In this document: positions 1 through 11,609 of the stretch, piece after piece
Position numbering within the stretch: the first letter of the stretch is position 1
How the letters are laid out: the number at the start of each line of letters is the position of its first letter
Origin: Lithospermum erythrorhizon
Taxonomy: Eukaryota > Streptophyta > Magnoliopsida > Boraginales > Boraginaceae
Reading direction: 5' to 3'
Assembly: GCA_019722365.1 (NCBI GenBank)
Contig: JADFUC010002326.1
Coordinates: forward strand, 1 to 64,000
DNA: 64,000 bases
Program-made: the position numbers and the translations under genes
The notes under the pieces: generated by a model
What the model saw: only the letters and a program-made list of their open reading frames with translations
Told to the model about the DNA's origin: nothing
The model's database searches: none

Positions 1-330
1 ATGTTGTACTTCGTTCAGTTACGTATTGCTCAAGGGAGTTACATAGATAGGTGGATCCTAGTCTTAGAAACTAAAGTTGAAGGTTAGCTAGGGCAGCGTG
101 AAACGTGGAGCGTTTGTGTAAGCCCCTTCTTGTAATAACTTCAAGCATAGTGGGATTTCTCTCCCGGGGCAATTTGCCCCCAGACGTGGAAGTGACTTTG
201 CACCGGGCGGGTTAACAATCTTGGTGTGTTTACATTCACGTACTTTGTTTTTTGTGTTTGATATTTGGATTAAGTAATGAGTGTTTGGTATTGGTGTGCG
301 GCTTATTTGACTAACTGGAAGAGTTCGCTT
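1..330 (+). mobile_element. 3' part of a Copia-type LTR (fragment)
   Basis: The stretch holds a short GC palindrome (cccggggcaatttgcccc at about 163-180) followed by cagacgtgg and a gggttaacaatcttggtgt segment. This order is typical of the R/U5 part of many plant Copia LTRs. The 5' end lies outside the window, and no primer-binding site follows at the expected place, so this is a fragment. The family assignment rests on motif memory and not on an alignment. Confidence 0.4.
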
Positions 331-442
331 TTTTCAACATTGATAGTGAAGCCATATTACAGCTGCTTTGAAGGAAATTGAATTAGCAATCTCCAAAAGC
401 CATCCAATTAGCAGAATGGAACCTTATTTATCTTGAATAGAT

Positions 443-700
443 ATGGAGATAAAAGTTCCTAGGAAAATCAGTCATTTTCTGTTCAAGGTTATACACAACC
501 GATTGCCTACTATGGATAATCTAATCAAGAGAAAAGTTCAAGTCTATCCCCACTGTATTCTTTGTGGAGGTCATATGAAAGATATATTGCACACTTTCAA
601 TAACTGCAAGTACATGCAAAGAAGTCAACAACGTCTTAAACTTTGTCCAAACAGACCACACAATGAAACCTTTGGACTTCAGAGGGCTATTCGAGGTTAA
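443..700 (+). pseudogene. LINE ORF2 C-terminal zinc-finger fragment (zf-RVT)
   Basis: An 85-residue open frame reads like the zinc-binding domain at the C-terminus of plant non-LTR (LINE) reverse transcriptases. It has the helix-like opening FKVIHNRLPTMDNLIKR, then C-x2-C (HCILCG) and a downstream H..C pair (DILHTFNNC). In intact elements this domain follows the reverse transcriptase in a protein of over 1000 residues; neither endonuclease nor reverse transcriptase is found beside it. It is therefore a short truncated relic, and the frame closes just after the finger. The bases from 700 to 1200 hold no further recognisable coding sequence. Confidence 0.7.
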
Positions 701-1217
701 GAAAAAGAAATTACCTCCAAATCGGTTTATTGGATAATCTGTATTTGGGGTCTTTGGCATCAGCCAGAACAAAAAAGTCCATGATGAACAGATTAGAACT
801 CCAGCGGACATTGTCAACTCTGGGTCTTTCTTTCTCAATTCAACAGACTCAACTCAAGAAACATTGAATCATCTCCACCAACCATCAGGCTACTTGTTTT
901 AAGGATGTCTCCGTTCCCATCCTAGGAAGGTGACTCTCCAAGTTCCAATCTTCCCCATTCTCTTGTTGGTTTTCACCTAAGGCGGAAAACCTAGAGAGCA
1001 TGGAATGAAGAATGACTGTTTTGAGTTATGAGGATGTGAGATTGAGGAGGTTCTTATATCTGGGAGGGTGGGTTTTGGTCTGAGTGCTGAGGGAACCGAA
1101 TATCTGTGGCCAGCAAGAAAGCAGGTAAAAGCGAAATATGAGGATTGTTTGCCCTTCTACATCAGCCGAACCGTCATGATTATCACCATGACAATGGTAT
1201 CTACGTCTTAATAAAGA

Positions 1218-1495
1218 AATGGCCGAATTATTCTGTGATTGTGGTAAACAATCGAGAATCGCTTGTAAACAAGCACTAAGAAAAAGTTAAATATTTATTA
1301 GATATCAAACATAAAACTTATTCGATTATTACACCTTGTCATGGAAATGAATTTGCTTATATTCTTACAAACACTAAAGTAAATTGTTAGTTTGTTAACA
1401 TCAAAAAATTCAAAAATAAATAAGTATCGATGCCGCTCAAATATTTTTAAAAGGTGGTCTTTATTGATATATTGAATCGAAATCACAATCTGTGT
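1218..1495 (+). repeat. Left arm of a long inverted repeat (foldback-like)
   Basis: Read forward, this arm contains gatatcaaacat, aaattgttagtttgttaa and aaaggtggtctttattgata in that order. The reverse complement of about 5455-5735 contains the same blocks in the same order with small indels. The match continues outward through gttaaat and a caagc/caaac-rich stretch to about 1218. The arms therefore look like imperfect terminal inverted repeats of roughly 280 bases around a segment later enlarged by an LTR element. No transposase is visible between them. Confidence 0.6.
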
Positions 1496-2569
1496 CTGTT
1501 TGTGAAATTTGTTGATCTGCTTGTGATTTGAAAGTAGTGGTTTTGATGTCTCGTTTGTTTCTAGTCGAACTTTTAGCCATGTATTCAACCTATGAAAACA
1601 AATTACACTTTTTTTATAGATAAAGTCAAAGTTGTTGTTGTTATTATTATTATTACTATTATTATAATTACTAGTAAAATGTACGAGCGTTGCACGTAAG
1701 TATTTATGTTTCAAACATTTAAACTGAGATAATAAATAAAGTAATTAACTATTAACGTAAATTTATAAATTATACTTTTGATTTATATTATAATGATCCA
1801 CCTATAATTTTTAATAATATAATTTTTAATAATGAGTTTAAAAGTTTTGTTACCTTACTACTTTTCATTTTCAAGGTGTAATAAAAGAATCACGCGTTAT
1901 GTAATACGCCCCATCTCAATGATTTCATAATATTTTAGACATAATCTCAATTCATAATAACTATCTCAATTCATAATATTTATAACATAGTCTCAATAAT
2001 TTCATGAAAATATACATATTTACTTGTCAAATAAAAAATCTTATCAATTTTTATGAAATGGTGAAAAAAGCAATTGAAATAATGATGATGTCGATGAGCT
2101 AGATTATGGATATAATTTTCAAGTTTATTTCATAGCGGCATTCGAGAGTTCTTGGTTTTTATAAAAAAGCGTGAAATGAGTTTTAACTTTGTTTTATAAG
2201 AAAGCAAGTTAAAACTGTTTCATAAAAAACATGAAATGAGTTTGATTGTCTTATAAACAAATGAATAAGTTCGACTTTGTTTCATAACAAACATGAAATG
2301 AGGTTCTTTGTTTTATAAGAAACAACGAACAAGTGCTAACTAACCTCGATTTCGTGAAACAAGGGTCGTGCGTGGTTTTATCGATTACGGTCAATCGCTC
2401 CATTTTAATTATAGACATGACTTTACAGCGGATCTTGAAAAACTCGTTACTTTCGAATTGAACATGAAAAAAAAATGTTTATTCCATAACAATCATGAAA
2501 TCAATTCGCTTGATTCCTTACAATCATTCCACTAGGCCGGCTTAACTACCTGCTTGATCATGGCATCAA

Positions 2570-2712
2570 TTAAACGGTTCATAATGCCATCAATTTGCTT
2601 GGTTCCTTATCGTGCCATCGTTTTATATTGATAAGATTGTCTACCAATTTTGAATCGCTTAGTTTTGCATGTGTATACTAATTTGTCAAATTTAATTATA
2701 GCTTCACATGAC
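2570..2712 (-). repeat. Inverted copy of the 7085-7210 segment
   Basis: The reverse complement reads tgaagctataattaaa, tttgacaaattagtat, an aagcgattca block and caatcttatcaatataaaa. The same blocks occur forward at about 7085-7200. On the minus strand this piece continues the sequence that ends at about 5322, so the two were contiguous before the LTR element at 2.73-5.32 kb was inserted between them. Confidence 0.55.
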
Positions 2713-2728
2713 CAGCATTGATCATCAT

Positions 2729-5318
2729 TGTAATAACCGGTAGCGACCCGTTAATAAAATAAACTAAAATATGAAATTTTAATTTATTTCCGTGAAATTG
2801 GAACCCACTAAATATTTTATGTTCGTAAATGTTATGTTCGGAAGTTAGTTGTCGGATTAAGTTAAAACGAGAAGTATCGAGCGAATTAAGGGCCCGGATT
2901 TTCACCGGTTGGGCTTTTGGGCCCAACCCATTTACCAAGCCACTTAAAGGACATTTTTTGAGCCCAAGAACCCAACCCAAAAATCACGTCTTCTTTTCTT
3001 CCCGGCCGAACCGGCCGTGAGACAACTTTTCATTTTTTTATCTTTCTTTCTCGATTTTCTCTCTCAATTCTCAACCTTTGGAGCTAAAATTTTCGAGTTT
3101 CTCCTGCATCGTCCCGTCGTTTCAAGGTAAAAAAGGTGCGATATTTTTGAGTATTTTGTGAAATCTCCAACCTTTGACTTTTGTTGACTTTTGATATTTT
3201 GAATTTTATTGCTCCAATTGATTCTTGGGTTGTAGATTAGTTATTCTTGGATTGAAATATGGTGTTTGATGTGTGAAATTTTGAATGTTTTTGAGGCGGA
3301 GTTGACTTTTTAAACTTTGGGTTGACTTTGGATTTTTGGATAAATTATTGAATAGAATTATTATCTAGGGCTAAATTGTAATATAGGGAATGATAATGAT
3401 CGATATTTGGGGTAGAAAGTGCTGTTATAGTGAATTGACTTTCGGGTGATCGTGAGTTGACTTTCGCTAAAATGTGGTGGTTAATGTAAATAAGTTAGTG
3501 GATCATTATTGTGATTGTTTTGGGATACAAATATGAATTATAAGTGTTGGGAACAAATAGGTTGAATTGATCTTCTTAGTGGAGATTTGGGTAGTAAACG
3601 AACTTAGGGATTAGGGGTTGAAGGTTATGGTTAAGTTAATTGGGAAAAAGGGTTGAAATTAGGGTGATTGAAATTATTTGGAAATGTTTGGGAGTTTGAA
3701 TAGGATATAGGCTGATTATCGAATTTAGTCCGGGTAGCGAGGTTTGTCATCGAGATTGTTATTGAAACATAACTGGTAATCTTTACGTAAGTTGTAAATT
3801 TATAACTGAAATGAGTTAAAAAGCCTGGTATTTAAATTAGGATAAAAAGGGTTGACATGGTTACGAGTTGTGATTTTATTTTTGTAATGTACTGTTCAAA
3901 CTCGGGGGCATTAGAACAACGTGAGGATCGATTATTCTTTGCTTGGCTAGTGAGTATACCCAGCCAAGGTGGGGGATTTATGGTGGCTTGTTATCTTTAT
4001 TCATCTTTTTGAGTGTTGTGTATGATAAGTTAGTTGTGGCAAGCGTGTCACGTGTTGTGAACCTATCGGTGTGTATTGTTGTGAGGCGTGATTGTTGAAC
4101 TTACTATTAGTGGTAGTCGCGTTAGATGCATGTTGGTGTTTATTGGAGGGTATACAGGTATGAGTACATTTATGTTTTAGCATAATATTTGAGTATGTTT
4201 ATATTGAGAGTATTTCTGTATTCATGTTGAGGTATAATTGTGTTGTGGAAGTATCACGAAGGAGTGTATCTGTTGAGTCTGAGGTTTTATTCGATTTGGT
4301 TGTATTGTGTGATATAGATGATACTTTGAAATTGTTATGTGTTTGTTGTGTTTGATATTGTATGTGTGTTTTGTGGATGTTGAGACGTTGTGGGGTGTTC
4401 GAAGGGTGAGCCTGCCGGGAAAAGGATGAATTGTTATATAATATGTCGTTGTTGGGAGTTCGAAGGGTGAGCCTGCCGGGAAAAGGATGAATTATTATAT
4501 ATGTTGTTGTTGGGTGTTCGAGGTGAGCACGGAAAGAATGAATTGTTATGTATTATGTTGTTGTGGTTTCACTTTTGTAAATCATTTATTTGTGGTTGTG
4601 ATATTAATGTGTTGGGTGAGTTTTTGTTAGTTTATGTGATGCGAGAAATATAGTGCATGTGTTGTTATGTAAGTCGAGTTTTGTACAAGGTGTGCTTTAT
4701 TTTCTGATGAGTATCTGTTATGATGTCTTGAATAGATAACATTTTCTGTATTATATTTGTATACCTGTATTTACCCATACTATGCTAATGCCGATATAGA
4801 TATATATATATATATATATGTTTTTATCACTACTTGTATACTTAAATTCGAATGGGTAAGTTACCGTCCGAGTGATCCGTTTCCACTAAGCTGTCGAGCA
4901 CACTTTCGCCTCAGTTGTGGTGCCACTTTGGAAACTGATTGAGTGCGCGAGTGTCCGGTGACTTTGTTTAGGTGAGAGCGGGTGGCTAGGATCTCGGCGG
5001 TCCTACTAACTTTCATTTCATTATTCGATGGTTTTTACTTTGGTTTGGAAATTCTTGAAATTGTAAGATATTTTGTGGTACATTTTGCTGACTTGAGATT
5101 TGTTGTGGTGTTTTATGTTTGGGTTTGGCTAAATGCCACGATGGATTTAAGTACGTATGTCGATGTTTCGGTTTGGAACTATTTTATTTTTATCAAGCGT
5201 AGGGTTCTCTTGGTTTTAGCAGGTGTTTTCATGTCAACCATCGATTGGTGACTCGGATATCTACGAGGTTGATAGCGACTCCAACCTCGGGCGTCGACTC
5301 GAGGCATGCATTCTGATA
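2729..5318 (+). mobile_element. LTR-family sequence A (long LTR, solo or truncated)
   Basis: It starts tgtaataaccggtagcgacc, close to the tgtaataacccg start of element C at 18,999. It shares its layout: an early exon-like stretch ending in a splice-donor-like gtaaaa at about 3127, long T/G-rich text with repeated gttgacttt, tandem subrepeats (4.40-4.56 kb) and a late ggtggctaggatctcg block (4981-4998). No gag or pol is present. The insertion site is bracketed by two pieces (2712 and 5322) that are adjacent in the inverted copy at 7.0-7.2 kb. That fixes the borders to within a few tens of bases, though no clean target duplication was found. A Ty3 origin is inferred only from the TG...CA style ends. 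Confidence 0.5.
4396..4560 (+). repeat. About 60-base tandem repeat inside LTR-family sequence A
   Basis: Three units begin at about 4396, 4457 and 4516. Each contains gttcgaagggtgagcctgcc or a shortened form of it, followed by ggaaaaggatgaattgttat. The third unit is degenerate. Elements B and C carry different tandem repeats at the equivalent position. Confidence 0.7.
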
Positions 5319-5454
5319 AATATCTATCGATAGCGTTGTATTGGAAAATTGGACGAGATGCTTCATCTCGAGGTTTAGAAATTTAATATAGGAGAAATTT
5401 AGAATAAAACTTTATTTTGACCTACATCAAATTGATACCAGTAAATTTTACAAT

Positions 5455-5735
5455 GTAATAAGTATTTATTTACAGATTGATATATCAATAAAGACCACCT
5501 TTTAAAATATTTGAGAGGTACTCGACAATTTTTTTTTTTTTGAATTTTAGATGATTAACAAACTAACAATTTACTTTTAATATTTTGTAAAATATAAACA
5601 AATTCATTTCATGATTATTTATATGTCGAATAAGTTTCATGTTTGATATCTCCCCAGTAAGCCATTTAACTTTTTTTTCTTGTTTGTTTCTGGCCGAATT
5701 CGCTTGTTTCTTTCTAATCATAGTAATTCGACACA
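5455..5735 (-). repeat. Right arm of the long inverted repeat
   Basis: This is the partner of 1218-1495. Plus-strand text such as tatcaataaagaccacctttt, aacaaactaacaattta and catgtttgatatc is the reverse complement of the left arm. The arm merges outward (5690-6100) into degenerate repeats of the aacaagcgaatt type. Confidence 0.6.
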
Positions 5736-6174
5736 TTTTAACATTAGCGTGTAGATAGTTAAACTGTTTCTTAACAAGCATGGGGCGTGTTAGTTGGGGG
5801 TATTTTATTAATTTTCCTCCTTATTTTTCTTGTTTGGTGTGTATTATAACAGTTAACCTTATTATAGCAAAATAGTAGTCATAAACATGATGACTATTTT
5901 GCCATACAGCATAGCGAACACGGTGGCTGTTTTATAAGCGAATAGCGAATTATTGTATTCTTTAGCAGCGTAACAAGTGAATTTTCGAGCCTTATAACCA
6001 AGCAGAGAAATTCGTTTGTTGGATAATAAGCGTCGTATTAGGCTTGTTTGTTTGTAATGTAAGCGGCCCAGTGCCTGCTTATTACGCAATGGCCGAATTT
6101 TTTTTATATGTTTGTTCGATATGGCGTAGTATTATTTGTTTGTTTATGTAATAAACTGTGACGATGCTGAGCGT

Positions 6175-6930
6175 AAGAATGAATACGTAAAATTAATTAA
6201 ATAATTAATTACGTAAAGGTGACTTTAAATAATTAATTACATAAGAATGACTTAAATAATTAATTACATAAGAATGACTTAAATAATTAATTGAAATATT
6301 AAATAATTAATTACATAAGAATGAATAAAATAAATTAATTACATAAGACAATTAAATATTTAATTACATAAGAATGAATCGAAATAATTAAGTATATAAA
6401 TATTAAATAATTAATTACATAAGAATGAATAAACCAGAAATTAATTAAATAAGACAATTAAATATTTAATTAATAAGAATGAATTAAATAATTAATTGCC
6501 AAAAATATTGATAATTAATTAATAAATAACACATTCTTATAAAAATGATTAAATAATTAATCATATTTAAATAAAATGAAAATTAATTACATAAGAATGA
6601 ATTTGCAAATTGTTATAAAATAATTGAATAATTAATTATATAAGAGTTAATTTAATAATTAATTACACAAAAAATGAATTAAATAATTAATTACATAAAA
6701 ATGAATTATATAAATTCAATTACATAAAATGCATTAAATAATTAATTACATGAGAATGAATTAAATAATTTTATTACATAAGAATGAATTAAATAGTTTA
6801 TTAGATAAGAATGAAATAAATAACTAATTACATAAAAGTAAAATAAATAATTAATTACCTTAAGAATGAATTAAATAGTAATTACCAGAAAATTAAATAA
6901 TTAATTACATAAGAATGAATTAAATAATGA
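6175..6930 (+). repeat. AT-rich minisatellite, about 27-base unit
   Basis: The unit attacataagaatgaatta followed by aataatta is repeated nearly end to end, with many one-base changes and several shortened copies, roughly 25-28 units in all. No open frame crosses it. It lies between the inverted-repeat arm and the inverted segment at 7.0 kb. Confidence 0.85.
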
Positions 6931-7014
6931 TGAGAATGGCTAAAGCGTTCTTCGACTTGATATCTGCAGCGGCAGTGGCTTACGTACGCGTCATGCGTTG
7001 AATAAGTTGATTCT

Positions 7015-7210
7015 TTACATATTGAATTTCTAAACCTTGGTGAAGCATCTAGTCCATTTTTCCAATACGATGCTATCGGATAGGATGTCCGATCTTGATC
7101 ATGTGTAGCTACAATTAAAATTTGACAAATTAGTATCTGATAATATGTAAGCGAAGTGATTCATAATTTAGAGATATAATCTTGCCAATATAAAATGATT
7201 CCTATTGACA
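7015..7210 (+). repeat. Inverted counterpart of 5322-5400 plus 2570-2712
   Basis: Bases 7015-7078 (gaatttctaaacc, gaagcatct, ccaatac) match the reverse complement of 5322-5400. Bases 7085-7200 match the reverse complement of 2570-2712. The two halves are contiguous here but separated by the LTR sequence at 2.73-5.32 kb on the other side, so this copy preserves the pre-insertion order. Confidence 0.55.
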
Positions 7211-9950
7211 TTTCCTAAGCAAAGTCTTCACGTTGAATTAAACTTTAATCATTTGGAAGACCATTGTTCTACTGCCCAGCGTCGATAGAAATGCCTCAAA
7301 TGGAGCATAAGGTATGTATTTAGCGTGTCGATTCGAGCCCGATAATAAATCCGTTTATCTACATGAGCGGGCCGAGGTGAGATAGTTTGAGAAAAGGTCG
7401 TCGACATTGGAATGAGCCCTAAGATAAAACAAAGTTGTGAATTAAGTACAAAGAGGTCGGCCCGAGAAGATGGTTTTTAACACAGGAGCCATTAAATCGT
7501 CATTCACGTAAATCGCCCAGTGATACGGCTGCTCTAAAGCCGCGATTACATCTCCCGCGCGTACATTGGTAAAATTTTTCAATATAAAGGGAGCATATCT
7601 CACGGAGGGGTAGTCGGCATTAATAGAACCTTGTAGTGGTAATGTGGTCATGATAGAGGCGGCAATCTCATGGAGAGAGGACATTCGGGTTAGTGATGAT
7701 TGTGTATTCGGTGAGATTGCGTAAAGTGCCCTATCGCGGACCGTTACTATTCTGAGTTCTATTTATGCCGACCGATTCCTTCGTATATGCTCCACTTATT
7801 AGTACACGTGTACGTGGACGACGGACTTACCACTTATCTTTGGCTTTTTGAAATGCTTCGTGGCAGCACCTGCGGCTGAGCCACTTTGTAGCAGGCCCAG
7901 TTGCCCCTTTTCCTAGGGAGATTGTTTGTAACCAATAAATTTAAATCAACTTTCTCAAAGAGAGAGTGCCATTAACCTTGGCTTTATTTGATTTACCGGT
8001 TTGGCTCGACTTACGGGCACGATAGTTTGGGATGTTTGGGTTGAAGATAGTTGTAAGGTCTATGCTTGATTAGGCTCTGATAGTCGCGGAGGACTTAATC
8101 ATTATCGTGTCTTGGTCTGTTTTTTTGCCACCCTCGTCAGCCACAGTGAGCTACATGTCCAACTTTTGCCCGATACTGGGTGTGTCGCCCAAGAGGAATG
8201 GTAATCCCTCGATTGATGTCTTTGCTGTGATGCATTGGGCCTGAGAGTAGACCATGTGTTAGGTCGATGTTCTTGTGACTTTAGGAATCGACCCACTTTC
8301 ATACATTTCTTCGATTCCTTTTATTAGATTAAAAGCTTTTTCCATTGATATTTTTACGGCGAGGTTCTAAAAGGTTGGTGTGCGATATTGTTGTCGGATC
8401 TAGTTCCTATGCCTCGACACTTTTTTATGTCGATAATTTGACCCTTCATGACTTTTATGAAGTGTATGAAATATGATGTCGAGCGGATAGTTTCGTCGCT
8501 CAAGTTCCGTTTGACTGGTGATGTTCCGCCGACCACGAAATTTAATAATTTGTCGCATCTCATTGAACTATATTTGTCAATTATGTTTATATTGAACTTT
8601 ATACCTGTTGGTTATATAATTGAAGTGGAAATAACGATCGGCGTGACAAAAGCGAGATATTCTGGTCAGGGATGATCCGTATGGTTTGGAATAATCGATC
8701 AATCAGATAACCTCGGTACTCAAATGTTACGTGTTCCATGTGCCTCCCATTCCTTCTCATTAGCTGCCGATATGGCCCAGTTCAGCGTTGTTTGAATCAC
8801 ATGGCGTCACGGTGGCGTCCGGTGAGACAATGCTCTACTTAGAACACTTTGTTGATAGCCGTGGGCATAGATGGTGTTTAGATCCAGGGGAACCTTTCGA
8901 GCATTTATCAAAGTCGGATCGATCTGTGACAGAAATGCGTGTGGCCCGTCTCCTTTATCAAATAATGCCCTGGCCACGTCAAAACCCATGTGTAATTTTC
9001 CTCCCTTTCATGTTCGAGGGAAGCGTAACGCCGTGAATTTTTATTTATGCTTGTCGCTCCATGACCTCAAAGTAGTGCCGTGCAAATACGTGTTTGTGTT
9101 ATGAAATTGCAATCGACGTATATGAGGATAGCCAAATTGAGCATGGCGTATTAGGAGAAATTTGGTGGTGAATACCACATCTCCGAGTTGACAAACCCGA
9201 CACACTAAAAGTTGAAGAAGTATTTATGCTCTTTGCAAAGAAATAAAAAATTTTGCAGCCAGCGTCCTGTGTCTGCTTTTCTCTTTTACGTATCTTCGCA
9301 TTTGCGTTATGCTTGAGTGAAATTCGGTAACATTTCAGCGAATTCGTACCCTCTTTAATGATACAGCATGTCGCTTGGAGAGTTATGTCTCCCACATTAC
9401 AGCATCATTGTTCTTGTTCTCAGTGCCATGCACAAGTGATTCTTGATCGCTGACGCCCGACCACTCGGCGTATGAAGGAAATGGATGGTTATGTCTCATC
9501 TTCACTTGGACCCGCTTACGACTTCCGCCATTAAGGTACTCCTTCGGAATTAACGAAATTCACACCCGGCTTTCTGCGTTGGCGTCTCCATGTGATTTTT
9601 CTTAATAGTTTATCGCTGCAGTCGCATTTCTGAGCGGAAGAGCGATGCTCACTTCTTACGTGGAGTTTCTTAGAACTTCGGACCATAGCGTAGTAGTTTC
9701 TGGCTGAACATGTTCCAAAAGTTCTTCTGCTCCCGAACCGCCTTACGGATTACTAAATTAGCATAATAGGAAGTGATCTTCATATTTCGCAACTAACTTG
9801 AGTAGCGATGTATAAGATGATGGAGCGATTGGACCGTGTCGGTCAATTGAGTTTCATCTGTTAAAATCATAACTTCTCGATTGATCCAAATGCATGATTA
9901 TTATCCATTATGTAAAAGGAAGTAGTATACTAACTAATTTGTTTGATAGT
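7210..9950. other. Low-copy-looking island with no confirmed gene
   Basis: Base composition is less AT-rich than the flanks, as in the plant mobile domain remnant at 14.1-15.9 kb, but open frames are short (under 85 codons) on both strands. A minus-strand frame at 7442-7684 and another at 8807-8989 look non-random. Only the latter can be tentatively related to a known domain and it is listed separately. The rest is probably decayed transposon coding sequence. Confidence 0.35.
8780..8990 (-). pseudogene. Possible plant mobile domain fragment
   Basis: On the minus strand a frame reads FLSQIDPTLINAR, and one base shift continues it as a VERF-like string. This recalls the plant mobile domain signature in which D..LI.ALVERW precedes the ETHTFH motif. 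The expected Trp and the rest of the motif are not intact and several stops follow. The similar setting to the plus-strand remnant at 14.6 kb supports the idea, but this remains a weak call and the match may be chance. Confidence 0.2.
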
Positions 9951-10290
9951 ATAATAATATGATTTAGTAATAAATAAGTTAATTTGATAGTATAATAATA
10001 TAATGTAATTGTAATATATTGAATTTTATCGCATAATTCCTTGTTATTTTCACTTTGCTATTTATAGGTTAGCACAAATAACGTTTTTACACTTTCAAAT
10101 CGATAATTATAGTAGCGTTTACTCACTTTTACATTAACGGAAATCGATATGTTCACGTTTTACTACCTTCCGCAAAAAGCAAGGACATGATTAGCGTGAA
10201 TGATGTGACTATACATGTTCACGCCAAATCTCGAATATTTCAATCAAATTTGTTCCATGTTTGCTATAAACAAGCAAAGTTTTCCACTTT
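9950..10290 (+). repeat. Direct repeat, copy 1 (partner at 16.29-16.59 kb)
   Basis: The block runs ttgatagtataataatataa, cataattccttgttattttc, actttgctattt, cgataattatagtagcgttt, a gcaaggacatgatt block, gtgactatacatg and finally ttgttccatgtttgctataa. All recur in the same order at 16.29-16.59 kb. The position downstream of each candidate coding island suggests a shared 3' segment of a transposon. Confidence 0.7.
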
Positions 10291-10880
10291 GTTTGAGTAC
10301 AAAGGCGAATTTTACCCGTGATTACAGAAAAAATCATCCGATCTAATTGACACGTTTGCCTGGCTAATACAATTTGCTTGATTCACGGTCTCCCAATTGG
10401 TACAAAAAATGACTTGATTTGACAACACAACTTTCACATTATATAGATTACATTCAAACAAATTATTCCCGTGTTTATTTTGTAACAAAGCGAATTACTT
10501 TGATATTTGTTATGTTTTAAGCGAATTTGTTTAGGTGTTTGTTCCCATGTTATAAGCGGTGCGGCAATGATTATTTCCGTTAAGTGAGTTTATCTCATGT
10601 TTATTAAAAAGCGAATCAATTGTTTATTTTGTGCTAATATTTCACCGATTATGTTAATTGGTGTTGAAATATGATAAAATTATTCAACTATTGATTGTAA
10701 TAAGATATTAAAATTGTTGTTCAATTTTGTATTAACTTTCACGCATATCAGACAATTATACAAACAAGCGGGTGTTTCAATGGTTGTAATGAAACAACCG
10801 AATTAGAGAATCTTAAACAGTTAGGCTTATTATTGTTTTCCGTCAAATATGTAAATTCAATTGAAACCCATGCCTGCTTT
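10250..10880 (+). repeat. Degenerate aagcgaatt-type repeats
   Basis: Short motifs such as tttgtttgagtacaaaggcgaa, gtaacaaagcgaattac and gttttaagcgaatttg recur every 25-50 bases, each pairing a gtttgtt-like word with an aagcgaatt-like word. Bases 10,632-10,700 (tgctaatatttc, gttaattggtgtt, aaatatgataaaattattca) recur at about 22,745-22,815, so this material was copied elsewhere in the window. Confidence 0.5.
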
Positions 10881-10904
10881 ATTGATTTCAAAGTTAGGCT
10901 TATT

Positions 10905-11480
10905 ATGTCTTGAAAACAAGATATGCCTAAAAGAATCTTAAACAGTTGGCTTCTGATTATCATTGCGGTATTTTTATTTTAATTGACTTTATTTTAATTA
11001 ATAATTCATTTTATTAAACAGTTAATTGAATTCTTAAAAATTTAACATTAAGGTAGTATTTTAATAGACAAATCAAAATTGTGAAATTATGTCAAAGTTC
11101 AATTTTAAGTTAGTCAAACGACAATTAAAATGGATTAGAGATAGAAATTCTTGCCGAAAAGACTTGATTTGGCCAGCCGCTCCATATATCGTTACATTCC
11201 AACAAATTAACCCGTTGTTTGTTTCACAACAACAGGTGGTCCGTTGTTTGATAGAAAACAACGAATAAGCCCATTGTTTATTTTAAAAACCGGCCTATTC
11301 TACTCATTCTTATATATACTAACAAGCGGAATAGCCTATTTACTATAACGCTCAATCATTCGGTTGAAATATATTGTAGTACATTTGTTTCTTCTCATTA
11401 TACTCCATTTGTATTTTTGGAAGCAATTAACAACTTCGTTTAACAAGTAAGTATAAAATTTCATCATTTATTTTGTGTAA
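10905..11480 (+). repeat. Promoter-like duplicated block, copy 1
   Basis: The block opens gatatgcctaaaagaatc, passes through ttttaattgactttatttta, gaattcttaaaaatttaac and aatagacaaatc, and ends tttttggaagcaattaacaa followed by an acaagtaagta splice-donor-like sequence near 11,448. The same order is found at 11.61-12.5 kb. A transcribed leader plus 5' splice site appears to be duplicated in tandem. Confidence 0.6.
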
Positions 11481-11609
11481 AATAATATATTGTAGTAGTG
11501 ATTTAGTTTCTGATGTTGGGGAATTCAAATCGGGAAAACATGTTCCGTGAATACGTGCATTCATTTGAAACCATTGCACAAAGAATCTTACGGTCTGCGG
11601 TAGTATTTT

